A stretch of DNA of 64,000 nucleotides from Flavobacterium ginsengisoli (GTDB lineage: Bacteria; Bacteroidota; Bacteroidia; Flavobacteriales; Flavobacteriaceae), in assembly GCF_029625315.1 (NCBI RefSeq), contig NZ_CP121110.1, positions 62,001-126,000 on the forward strand. The letters run 5' to 3'. The notes under the pieces were generated by a model, which was given only the letters and a program-made list of their open reading frames with translations, was not told where the DNA came from and did not search any database. Made by a program: the position numbers and the translations under genes. Positions 46,221 to 53,426 of this stretch are shown one piece after another. Each line of letters begins with the position of its first letter. The first letter of the stretch is position 1.

Positions 46221-46921
46221 GAGAAACAAAAAGATGCATTATTGTAGATGATGAGCCCGCTGCGCATTATGTTTTAGCGAATTATATCAAACAGAATCCG
46301 CAATTGGAATTGGTTTTTCAGGGATATAACGGCATTGAAGCGATGAATTATCTCAGAGAAAATCCAGTCGATTTAATGTTTCTGGATATCAATATGCCTG
46401 AAATTTCGGGAATGGAATTGCTTAAAATTCTTCCAACGCATCCTAAAACTATTTTAACTACAGCATATTCTGAATTTGCGCTTGAAAGTTACGATTACGG
46501 TGTAATTGATTATTTGCTGAAGCCCATTTATTTTCCAAGATTTCTAAAAGCAATTGACCGTTTTTTTGCGACCGAAAGTGTAAAACAAAAGGCAGAAGAA
46601 ACCGTAAATTCGGTAAGTGTAAAAGTAGATGGTTATTTGATGGATATTGAATTAGATCAGCTTTTATACGCGCAGAGTTTTGGTAATTATGTAAAACTTC
46701 ACACAACCAAAAGAACTTATCTGGCTTCTATTACCACAACAGAGTTCGAAAAATGCCTGCCAGAAAAGAGTTTTATGCGTATTCATAAATCTTACATTGT
46801 TGCTTTAGATAAAATTGATGCGACAGAAAAAGATTTTGTTGTTATTAAAAACGAAAGAATTCCAATCGGAATTACTTATAAAAGAGAACTAACAGATCGA
46901 TTAAAAAAGCTTGAATTGTAG
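46217..46921 (+). CDS. LytTR family response regulator
   Basis: A 234-residue regulator. The receiver domain holds the phosphorylated Asp in DLMFLDINMPEISGMEL (about 55) and Lys in YLLKPIYFPRF. The C-terminal LytTR DNA-binding domain starts near residue 130 (LYAQSFGNYVKLHTTKRTYL, then FMRIHKSYIVALDKID). It forms a coupled pair with the kinase (ATGA overlap). Confidence 0.93.
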   Translation: MRETKRCIIVDDEPAAHYVLANYIKQNPQLELVFQGYNGIEAMNYLRENPVDLMFLDINMPEISGMELLKILPTHPKTILTTAYSEFALESYDYGVIDYLLKPIYFPRFLKAIDRFFATESVKQKAEETVNSVSVKVDGYLMDIELDQLLYAQSFGNYVKLHTTKRTYLASITTTEFEKCLPEKSFMRIHKSYIVALDKIDATEKDFVVIKNERIPIGITYKRELTDRLKKLEL

Positions 46922-47046
46922 ACACGATTTAAGCTCAACTTTAAAGGAGTTTATTTTTTTGTAAAATGATATTTTCTTCTTGTTATTGTAATAAAAAAAG
47001 TGTTAATTTTAATACGTTGTTTAAGTTTAATTAAAAAATTGAAACT

Positions 47047-47520
47047 ATGAAAAACGTGCTTTTACTTTTTACTTTTTTATGCAGTAGTTTTTTAATTGCA
47101 CAAGAAGGAACCAATATGAAAAAAGCAATCACTCCTCCAGAAGAAGTTAGATTAGCTTTTGAGAAAGAATATCCAGGAAAAGTACCAGTTTGGTCTGAAG
47201 AATATGTTGGAGATGATGCAGATGAAATTAGATTTGAAGCACGATATAATGTAAATAATACAACAAAAGCGGTTGCGATTTATGATAATTTAGGTAACAT
47301 GAAAGCTTTTGAATTGCAGATTGCATTTAGAGATCTTCCTGTACAAGCACAGTCTTATTTGAAAAAGAATTACAAAGCGAAAGCAATTTTAGAAATTGCT
47401 AAAGTAGTAGATGATAAAAACAAAACAACTTACGAAGTTGGCGTAACAAAAGATGCTAAATTTTATGATGTTGTTTTTGATAAAGATGGAGGTTTTGATG
47501 TCTCCATAGAGAAGAATTAA
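47047..47520 (+). CDS. Exported PepSY-like protein
   Basis: A 157-residue periplasmic protein with a signal peptide (MKNVLLLFTFLCSSFLIAQ) and a repeat of the PepSY_like (DUF2874) type: VRLAFEKEYPGKVPVWSEEY, then IRFEARYNVNNTTKAVAIYD, then a second half AQSYLKKNYKAKAILEIAKV, YEVGVTKDAKFYDVVFDKDG. Such proteins are abundant in Bacteroidota and thought to bind or inhibit something in the periplasm. It lies downstream of LytS/LytTR and could be part of its regulon. Confidence 0.83.
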   Translation: MKNVLLLFTFLCSSFLIAQEGTNMKKAITPPEEVRLAFEKEYPGKVPVWSEEYVGDDADEIRFEARYNVNNTTKAVAIYDNLGNMKAFELQIAFRDLPVQAQSYLKKNYKAKAILEIAKVVDDKNKTTYEVGVTKDAKFYDVVFDKDGGFDVSIEKN

Positions 47521-47556
47521 GAAGACCTTACTAATTCAAATATTATTGAAATGGCA

Positions 47557-47587
47557 AACCCGATAAGTTTTTTAAGCTTGTCGGGTT
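47557..47587 (+). terminator. Rho-independent terminator after the PepSY-like gene
   Basis: A stem AAACCCGATAAG / CTTGTCGGGTTT with a 7-base loop, then TTGTTTTG, about 37 bases after the stop codon. Confidence 0.82.
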
Positions 47588-47615
47588 TTGTTTTGTGTTT
47601 TTTTGTTTCAGGTTT

Positions 47616-47793
47616 CAAGTTTGAAGTTTCAAGTTGATATTCTTTGTGTGTTTTAACCGCAAAGTGCGCAAGGTTTTTCCAAGATTTATGTTATATAAAC
47701 GCAAAGTTCGCAAAGCTTTACGTAAAAACCTTGCGAACCTTGCGTAATCCCTAGCGTTCTTTGCGGTTAAACTTGAAACCTGAAACTTGAAAC
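47616..47793. repeat. Inverted repeat with AACCGCAAAG ends and GTTTCAAGTTT flanks
   Basis: A second family of intergenic palindromes. Inner arms TTTAACCGCAAAGTGCGCAA (about 47652) and CGTTCTTTGCGGTTAAA (about 47755-47771) surround AAGGTTTTTNC / GTAAAAACCTTGCG; outer flanks are heptamer-like CAGGTTTCAAGTTTGAAGTT and AACTTGAAACCTGAAACTTG. A single arm of the same type is at 50811-50834. Confidence 0.75.
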
Positions 47794-47797
47794 CTCC

Positions 47798-48562
47798 TTA
47801 CAACATCATCCCTCCAGAAACCTCGATTCTTTGAGCATTTACCCAGCGAGCTTCTTCGGTACATAAAAAGGCAACAACGCCACCGATATCATCAGGAAGA
47901 CCAACTCTTCCTAAAGCGGTTACCGAAGCAATTTGCTGATTCATTTGTTCATTGTCGCGAACTACTCCGCCGCCAAAATCAGTTTCAATGGCGCCAGGCG
48001 CAACTATATTGGCTCTAATTTTTCTAGCTCCTAATTCTTTTGCCTGATATTTAGTTAAAGTTTCCATTGCGCCTTTCATAGAAGCGTATGCCGCATAACC
48101 AGGGAATGAAAATCTTGCTAAACCAGTTGAAATATTTACAATTCCGCCGCCGTCGTTCATTACGTTAAGTCCTTTTTGAGTTAAGAAAAATGGACCTTTA
48201 AATTGAATGTTAGTCAATTGATCAAATTCTGCCTCAGTTGTTCCAATGAAAGAATTGTGAATTCCGATTCCGGCGTTGTTTACTAAAAAGTCAAATTTAT
48301 CTGTTTTAAAAGTGTTTTTTAGTGTTGCTTCTACTTCTTTAAAGAAAGCATCAAAAGTGCTTGATTCAGCAACATTTAATTGCAATGAAGCGACTTTTTG
48401 CCCCAGACTTTCAATTTCTTTTACAACTAAATCTGCTTCTTCTTTTTTGCTATTGTAAGTGATAATTACGTCAAGTCCTTTTTTTGCAATCGCAATTGCC
48501 ATATTTTTTCCTAAACCTCTGCTACCGCCTGTAACTAGAGCTATTTTTGTATTTACTGCCAT
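47798..48562 (-). CDS. Short-chain dehydrogenase/reductase
   Basis: A 254-residue classical SDR. NAD(P)-binding motif TGGSRGLGKNMAIAIAKKG (residues ~11-29), the NNAG motif (~92), catalytic Ser in NISTGLARFS, and the YxxxK pair in YAAYASMKGAMETL (~157-161). The Arg after the glycine motif favours NADPH. It ends ...SGGMML, as is common. The substrate is unknown. A second SDR gene follows upstream on the same strand across a 90-base repeat-bearing gap. Confidence 0.9.
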   Translation of the reverse strand: MAVNTKIALVTGGSRGLGKNMAIAIAKKGLDVIITYNSKKEEADLVVKEIESLGQKVASLQLNVAESSTFDAFFKEVEATLKNTFKTDKFDFLVNNAGIGIHNSFIGTTEAEFDQLTNIQFKGPFFLTQKGLNVMNDGGGIVNISTGLARFSFPGYAAYASMKGAMETLTKYQAKELGARKIRANIVAPGAIETDFGGGVVRDNEQMNQQIASVTALGRVGLPDDIGGVVAFLCTEEARWVNAQRIEVSGGMML

Positions 48563-48568
48563 ATTTTT

Positions 48569-48657
48569 GTAATTATGAGTTATGAGTTTTGAATTATGAG
48601 TTATGAAATGTTTCTTGTATTTGTGATATACAATTCATAACTCATAATTCATAATTA
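48569..48657. repeat. Inverted heptamer repeats between two SDR genes
   Basis: TAATTATGAGTTATGAG-type heptamers (48569-48604) are followed by their complement (CAATTCATAACTCATAATTC, about 48630-48655), forming a hairpin between the SDR genes. Same 7-base unit as at 14348-14385. Confidence 0.75.
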
Positions 48658-49377
48658 TTTATGCATTGCATTAAAATGATTTCTCAACTCTTCTGCGCTT
48701 GCGTTTAATCTTGTTTCACTTGTTCCGAAAGTAAGTTCTTGTTTTCCTTCTTTCAATTGCTCGAAAATCGATTCAATAAAACTGCTTACACTTGGATGTG
48801 AGTCGTGAAGTCCGATTCCGCCTAAATCTGTGTTTAAGGCTGGTGGAATAATTTCGATTACTTCAATATTTTTCTCTTTTAATAAATGACGAAGAGAAAG
48901 CGTAAACGAACGGAAAAATGCTTTTGTAGCCGAATAAACAGGAACTTTTGCAAAAGGAGAAAATGCCAGTCCAGAAGTTGTATTCATTACGGTTTTTAGC
49001 GATGGCAACTGAATGAATAATGAAGTTAAATGTAAAGGCGCTTCAATATTAGTAGTAAGCTCATTTTTCATGTTTTCATAAAAATCAGCATCAGTTATCG
49101 ACATCCAGTTTTGGATTCCTGCATTGTTAACTAAAACATTTAAATCAGGATGATTTTCTTTGATCCAATCGTAAAGTGCAATGCGTTCTTCTTCTAAAGA
49201 TAAATCGCATACCTTGGTAATAACAGTTGGAAATTTTTCTTTTACTTCTGCTAAGAGAGAAGCTCTTCTTCCACAAATAATTACAGTATTGTTTTCTTGA
49301 ATGAATCGTTCTGCAAGTCCAAGTCCGATACCGCTTGCACCGCCAGTTATTAAGATTTTGTTGTTTGATAAATTCAT
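48655..49377 (-). CDS. Short-chain dehydrogenase, DltE-like
   Basis: A 240-residue SDR. It has TGGASGIGLGLAERFIQENN (residues ~11-30), NNAG at ~88, catalytic Ser in TVMNTTSGLAFSPF (threonine-serine region ~137) and YSATKAFFRSFTLSL with Tyr-x3-Lys. The length and KTVMNTTSGLAF pattern match the DltE/oxidoreductase group of cell-envelope SDRs. Substrate unknown. Divergent partners: none; it is followed by the other SDR on the same strand. Confidence 0.88.
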   Translation of the reverse strand: MNLSNNKILITGGASGIGLGLAERFIQENNTVIICGRRASLLAEVKEKFPTVITKVCDLSLEEERIALYDWIKENHPDLNVLVNNAGIQNWMSITDADFYENMKNELTTNIEAPLHLTSLFIQLPSLKTVMNTTSGLAFSPFAKVPVYSATKAFFRSFTLSLRHLLKEKNIEVIEIIPPALNTDLGGIGLHDSHPSVSSFIESIFEQLKEGKQELTFGTSETRLNASAEELRNHFNAMHK

Positions 49378-49510
49378 TTTTTCGATCTTTTAATTTGATG
49401 AGACAAAGGTAGGAGCGAAGTAGATCTGGGGAGTTGTAAATATCAAACCGATGTTTGCGAAATTCAAATCACGAGTAGTAAAATCCAATTTTTAGAAAAT
49501 CCAAATTCCA

Positions 49511-49618
49511 AAACTTTGTGGAGTTTCTTGCGGAGATCCCTCGTTCCTCGGGATGACAAACAGTATGGTTGCGACTCGTAAAACCTGAAACCTGAAACCT
49601 GAAACTTGAAACTTGAAA
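49511..49618. repeat. Half palindromic repeat and CTGAAAC heptamer array
   Basis: 49511-49560 is a right-hand arm of the dispersed palindrome (GTGGAGTTTCTTGCGGAGAT ... CCTCGGGATGACAAAC). 49583-49618 is a 7-base tandem array (CCTGAAA and CTTGAAA, about five copies). No gene is seen in this stretch. Confidence 0.72.
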
Positions 49619-49626
49619 CAAAAAAA

Positions 49627-50550
49627 CTAACTCCTAAAAGCAATCGGCGTATAAGTAGTTTGTTTTTTAAAGAAATTTGAGAAATGCGCTAATTCTTCAA
49701 AACCAAGTGAATAAGCAATTTCAGAAATATTCCAATCGGTTTGTTTTAAGAGTATTTTGGCTTCGTTTGTTAGTCGGTTACTAATTAATTCGGTAGTGGT
49801 TTTTCCGGTGTTTTCCTTTAAAACCTTATTTAAATGATTCACATGAACAGATAACCGCTCCGCAAAATCTTTCGCTGTCCTCAATTCTAATCGCTGATTT
49901 GGCGATTCAATTGGGAATTGTCTTTCCAACAATTCTGCAAATAAAGAAGAAACTCTAGTTGCTGAATTGTGCTTAGAATATAATGCTGTAATAGGTTGTA
50001 ATTTTTGTCCGAAATGAATTAATTCTGCAACATAATTTCGAATTAAATCGTATTTGTAAATATAATCAGAATTAATTTCTTTTTGTATTTTATTGAAAAT
50101 CAAACTAACTTCTTCAACTTCGTCGTCAGAAAGCTGAAAAATTGGATATCCGTCTGAAGCGAAAATTGGAAGTTCATCCAGATCGATTCCGCTTTTGTTT
50201 TTAGATAAAAATTCACTTGTGAAAACACAAAACTGTCCGCCTTGATTGGTGTCTTGCGGTAAATAATTGTACGGAATTTTTGGAGTTGCAAATAACAATC
50301 CTTGTTTTTCGATTTCGATTACTTTATCGGCATATTCTGCTTTATTGTGTCCTCTAATTAAACTTATTTTGTAATAAGCTCTTCTGTCATAAGGCATTCC
50401 AGGTTTTCCTTTCATGCGTTCCAAAAGTTCCTTTATATCAAAGACATTAAAGTGGCCTATTTCTTTTTGAATGTCGTTTGGTAATAATGAAGTGGGATCA
50501 ACAGTTGAACCTTCGGTAATATCTTGGTAAAAGGAATCTAAGGATTTCAT
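49627..50550 (-). CDS. AraC family transcriptional regulator
   Basis: A 307-residue regulator with an N-terminal cupin-type sensor domain (about 45-165) and a C-terminal AraC DNA-binding domain (about 205-305): LSVHVNHLNKVLKENTGKTT, then EIAYSLGFEELAHFSNFFKK and TPIAFR. ATG 50550 is chosen; the frame is open up to a TTG (50574), but that codon is inside a promoter -7 element. The gene is 250 bases upstream of the two SDR genes and may regulate them (inference). Confidence 0.88.
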   Translation of the reverse strand: MKSLDSFYQDITEGSTVDPTSLLPNDIQKEIGHFNVFDIKELLERMKGKPGMPYDRRAYYKISLIRGHNKAEYADKVIEIEKQGLLFATPKIPYNYLPQDTNQGGQFCVFTSEFLSKNKSGIDLDELPIFASDGYPIFQLSDDEVEEVSLIFNKIQKEINSDYIYKYDLIRNYVAELIHFGQKLQPITALYSKHNSATRVSSLFAELLERQFPIESPNQRLELRTAKDFAERLSVHVNHLNKVLKENTGKTTTELISNRLTNEAKILLKQTDWNISEIAYSLGFEELAHFSNFFKKQTTYTPIAFRS

Positions 50551-50571
50551 ATCGTGATGAATTGCGAAATT

Positions 50572-50579
50572 CAAATATA
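50572..50579 (-). promoter_or_regulatory. Promoter -7 element of the AraC gene
   Basis: TATATTTG on the minus strand, 21 bases before the chosen start codon. It fixes the start at 50550 and rules out the upstream TTG. Confidence 0.6.
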
Positions 50580-50639
50580 CGAAAAATATAAAGATTGGTT
50601 TTAGTTTGTTTTAGGTTTAAAGTTTCAAGTTTCGTTAGA

Positions 50640-50834
50640 ACTTTGTCAAAGTTTGAAACTTTGACAAAGTTTAGCGTATAATTTTGTCATTTCGACGAAG
50701 GAGAAATCTTCGTAAGAAACTCCGTAATCTAAATCGACAATCTTTGTAGAGCTACTCGCGAAGATTTCTCCTTCGTCGAAATGACAAACATAGTGTTTAG
50801 AAGTTTTAAATTCTTTGCGTTCTTTGCGGTTAAA
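50640..50834. repeat. Palindrome pair: ACTTTGTCAAAG and full dispersed repeat
   Basis: 50639-50671 is a near-perfect palindrome built on ACTTTGTCAAAGTTTGAAAC. 50686-50784 is a full copy of the main dispersed repeat (arms GTCATTTCGACGAAGGAGAA / TTCTCCTTCGTCGAAATGAC), almost the same as 16058-16154. 50811-50834 is an arm of the TTTGCGGTTAAA family. The start of the first also occurs at 24210. Confidence 0.85.
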
Positions 50835-51390
50835 ACAAACTTCCTTGTACAAATTCAGGTTCTGGATTGCTTCCAAAAGGAATAGCATCAATCACAAAAA
50901 ACTGTTTTACTTTGGGATCAAATTCCCTTAGAACAATTTCGTTGCATTCAAATTGAAGAGCAATTGTGGTAAAAAGTTCAAAAGCAATTTTAAGATTTTC
51001 GGGTGTTAATCTTCGTCCGATTGACATATGCGGATCATCACTTTTTTTGAGCTGTAAAGATTTCAGTGTTTCGTGAATCTTTTTCATTATGGGCTTTAAA
51101 TTGTTTTTAGATTCTTCGTTTGGAGCAATAAAAAAAGCTCCAGCATTTTCATAAGAACCAAAATGATCTAAATATACTTGAGAAGGCGTAAAAGTATCAC
51201 AGATTTTAATTAGCTTTTGCCTTATAGAATCGAGTTGAGATTCCTCAATTTTAAATTCACAAATCGTAATATGCGCTTCAGAATTACAGCTGTTGTACCA
51301 TTCGATTTTACTTTTCAGTAAATCTTTCATTTTTTTGACACTATCAACAACTGGTTTTGAGTAGAATACTACAGAATATGTTTTTTCCAT
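50830..51390 (-). CDS. 2H phosphoesterase / 2'-5' RNA ligase-like protein
   Basis: A 186-residue protein of the LigT-like 2H phosphoesterase superfamily. The two catalytic H-x-[ST]-x motifs are present: His40 in EAHITICEF and His121 in DDPHMSIGRR. Members act on 2'-5'-linked or cyclic phosphodiesters in RNA or nucleotides; the substrate here is unknown. It ends ...PEPEFVQGSLF. The downstream gene (51416) is co-directional with a 25-base gap. Confidence 0.85.
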   Translation of the reverse strand: MEKTYSVVFYSKPVVDSVKKMKDLLKSKIEWYNSCNSEAHITICEFKIEESQLDSIRQKLIKICDTFTPSQVYLDHFGSYENAGAFFIAPNEESKNNLKPIMKKIHETLKSLQLKKSDDPHMSIGRRLTPENLKIAFELFTTIALQFECNEIVLREFDPKVKQFFVIDAIPFGSNPEPEFVQGSLF

Positions 51391-51415
51391 TTTTTAAGGG
51401 CTTTGTAACACAAAT

Positions 51416-51730
51416 TTAAAGCTTTCCTTTCAAATGCAATCGATGCAGAATTTCAGATTTTAATAAACCGCTTCCGCCTCCAAAATGCTCGATTACTTCT
51501 ACATCTGGCTGGTTTTTTAGGCAGAAAGAAGTAAATTCTTTTTCAACATGATCTTCAATTGCCGAACTCAAAAGCACGATATCTATTTTATGATTCTGAA
51601 AGTATTCTTGTGCTTCTTTTTCGTCATTAAAAGCAATTGCATTCCAGTTTTCATCTGCATTAACAAGACGAAGTAAAATGGCTAAAATAGCTTCATTTTT
51701 TCCGAGTAATAAAAATTGTAGCATTTTCAT
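51416..51730 (-). CDS. Hypothetical protein, possible degenerate receiver domain
   Basis: A 104-residue soluble protein. It begins MLQFLLLGKNEAILAILLRL and has the alternating strand-helix look of a response-regulator receiver (HKIDIVLLSSAIEDHVEK where the phospho-Asp strand would lie), but the acidic pocket and the Lys are not in place. It may be a stand-alone pseudo-receiver. No partner is evident except the 2H phosphoesterase gene after it on the same strand. Confidence 0.55.
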   Translation of the reverse strand: MKMLQFLLLGKNEAILAILLRLVNADENWNAIAFNDEKEAQEYFQNHKIDIVLLSSAIEDHVEKEFTSFCLKNQPDVEVIEHFGGGSGLLKSEILHRLHLKGKL

Positions 51731-52287
51731 TTTTGTAGCTTCTAAGTTTCTAAGATACTAAGTTTTTTGGCTCCAAAATATCTTATTAACCAATTTGGTC
51801 ACTATTTAATTGGAGTTACTTGCAAATGTAGGCAGGGTTTTATAAAAAGAGACTTAATCTAGGACAAGAAATATGTTTTTTAGATCTTTTTTGCGGTGAA
51901 TTTGAGCAAGAATCTAGTATTTTCTTTTACAAATTTTCGTTAAAGTGTATTTTGGCAATGTTTTGCAGAACAATTACTTAAGGTTTTTGGCTTCTGTTAA
52001 TGTTGTTAATTTTTTCATACAATGTGGAAAACCGTAAGGTTATCTGTTTTTATGCCTGTAATTTTGGGTTGTTGAAATTTAAGAACAATGTTGTTTTTTA
52101 CCTTTTTTAGAATGCCATTATTTAAGTTTTAACAATTCATGTTTTTTGGAGAAACATTTTTTTTGAATTAAATTTTGACATATTCATTTGATCGTGGGTA
52201 ATTGTATAAGAGTTTGCACTATACATTAATGTCTAATTTTTAGGGTTTTAAGAGGAAGTCGACGGACTGAATTTTAAAACCCTTTTT
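51731..52287. other. Gene-free stretch
   Basis: About 560 bases of AT-rich sequence with no convincing reading frame. I see no clear hairpin with a T run, no member of the palindrome families and no recognisable promoter. It lies between two co-directional (-) genes, so it must hold the promoter of the 51416-51730 gene. The terminator of the AraC gene at 52288 should also be here but was not seen. Confidence 0.5.
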
Positions 52288-53319
52288 TTATACTATAAAT
52301 GAAAAAGCAAGCGACCAAAATTGAATAATATCAGTATTGATTTTAAATTTTTGAGGCGAAAATCCGTAGTAGCTTTTGAAGGCCGCAGAAAAATGAGAAA
52401 CGTCTTTGTAACCGCATTTGTATGCTGCTTCGCTTACTGTAGCGGTCTTGCTTTGAAACAATTTTTTGGCATGTTCCATTCTCAGTTTAATAATATAGCT
52501 TTTTACAGTGGTTCCAAAACAAGCTTTAAAGCCTTTTTTTAATTTGAATTCGTTTAACGAAATAAGTCTGGAAAGTTCAGGTAGAGTAGGAGTGTTTCGA
52601 TAATCGTTTTCTAATATTTTTTTTGCTTCTAATAATTTGTTGTAATCTTCTTCGTTTATTTTTTCTGTTGGTAAGGGTTTGGTAATTAATGTTTCAAGTT
52701 GATGAATAAGAAGTTCTTTAATCTTACTTTCAATGTAAATTCTTTTTAAAACACCTTCTCTAGTACAATTTTTTATTTCTGATGTTACCCACTTAATTGG
52801 CGATGTAAACGGAAGATATTTAGAAGTTAAATAGCAAGATTGTTTTTGAAGGATTTTTTTTGAAAATTTTTCATGCAATTGCCAATCTTCGTTTATGATA
52901 TTGTAGTAAAACTCTTTGGATAATATAATAGACATATAATTTACATCTTTATGAGCTGGAATTTTAAAAGAACCCTTAAAGTTATTGGTGTAAAAGATAT
53001 TATGGGTGTTTTCTTTAGAATATTTTTCACTTTCCAATTGATCAATATGAGTCTCAACATTGCTACTGTAAATAAAATTCATAACGATCGATTCTTCATC
53101 AATTTCAAAAATAAGAGTTTTAGAATTTGAGAAATACAATTGTGTATCAAGGAGAACCAATCCTTCTGTGATAAGATGACGACTGATTATTTTTTCTGAA
53201 TCACCATTTTGTATGTTGACATTTTCCTCCGTTAAAACACTTTTCGGATAATATTTATCTCCAATTTGAATTTTAATTATAGGCGTTTCAGAGGTTAGAA
53301 GTGTGGCTTTGATTTTCAA
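52288..53319 (-). CDS. AraC family regulator of the siderophore-uptake cluster
   Basis: A 343-residue regulator with a C-terminal AraC domain (about 235-330): PTLPELSRLISLNEFKLKKG, FKACFGTTVKSYIIKLRMEH, then VSEAAYKCGYKDVSHFSAAF and GFSPQKF. The first AraC helix region is like that of PchR-type siderophore regulators. No in-frame ATG lies near the 5' end; an in-frame stop is 42 bases upstream, so TTG (53319) is used. It is divergent from the TonB receptor, and two direct repeats between them are likely its operator. Confidence 0.85.
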   Translation of the reverse strand: MKIKATLLTSETPIIKIQIGDKYYPKSVLTEENVNIQNGDSEKIISRHLITEGLVLLDTQLYFSNSKTLIFEIDEESIVMNFIYSSNVETHIDQLESEKYSKENTHNIFYTNNFKGSFKIPAHKDVNYMSIILSKEFYYNIINEDWQLHEKFSKKILQKQSCYLTSKYLPFTSPIKWVTSEIKNCTREGVLKRIYIESKIKELLIHQLETLITKPLPTEKINEEDYNKLLEAKKILENDYRNTPTLPELSRLISLNEFKLKKGFKACFGTTVKSYIIKLRMEHAKKLFQSKTATVSEAAYKCGYKDVSHFSAAFKSYYGFSPQKFKINTDIIQFWSLAFSFIV

Positions 53320-53322
53320 AAT

Positions 53323-53356
53323 ATAATCCGTTTTTACAAAATAATAATCCGTTTTT
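53323..53356. promoter_or_regulatory. Direct-repeat operator between AraC gene and TonB receptor
   Basis: Two exact copies of ATAATCCGTTTTT at 53323-53335 and 53344-53356, start to start 21 bases, or two DNA turns, as AraC-type half-sites. They lie 4 bases before the AraC start codon and about 70 bases ahead of the receptor gene, so one regulator could act on both. Confidence 0.7.
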
Positions 53357-53426
53357 CCCTATCTTTTTTGAAGACGTTGATGGTACTTTTGCAGCAAAGT
53401 TATTTATAATTAGTCTAATTAAAGAT

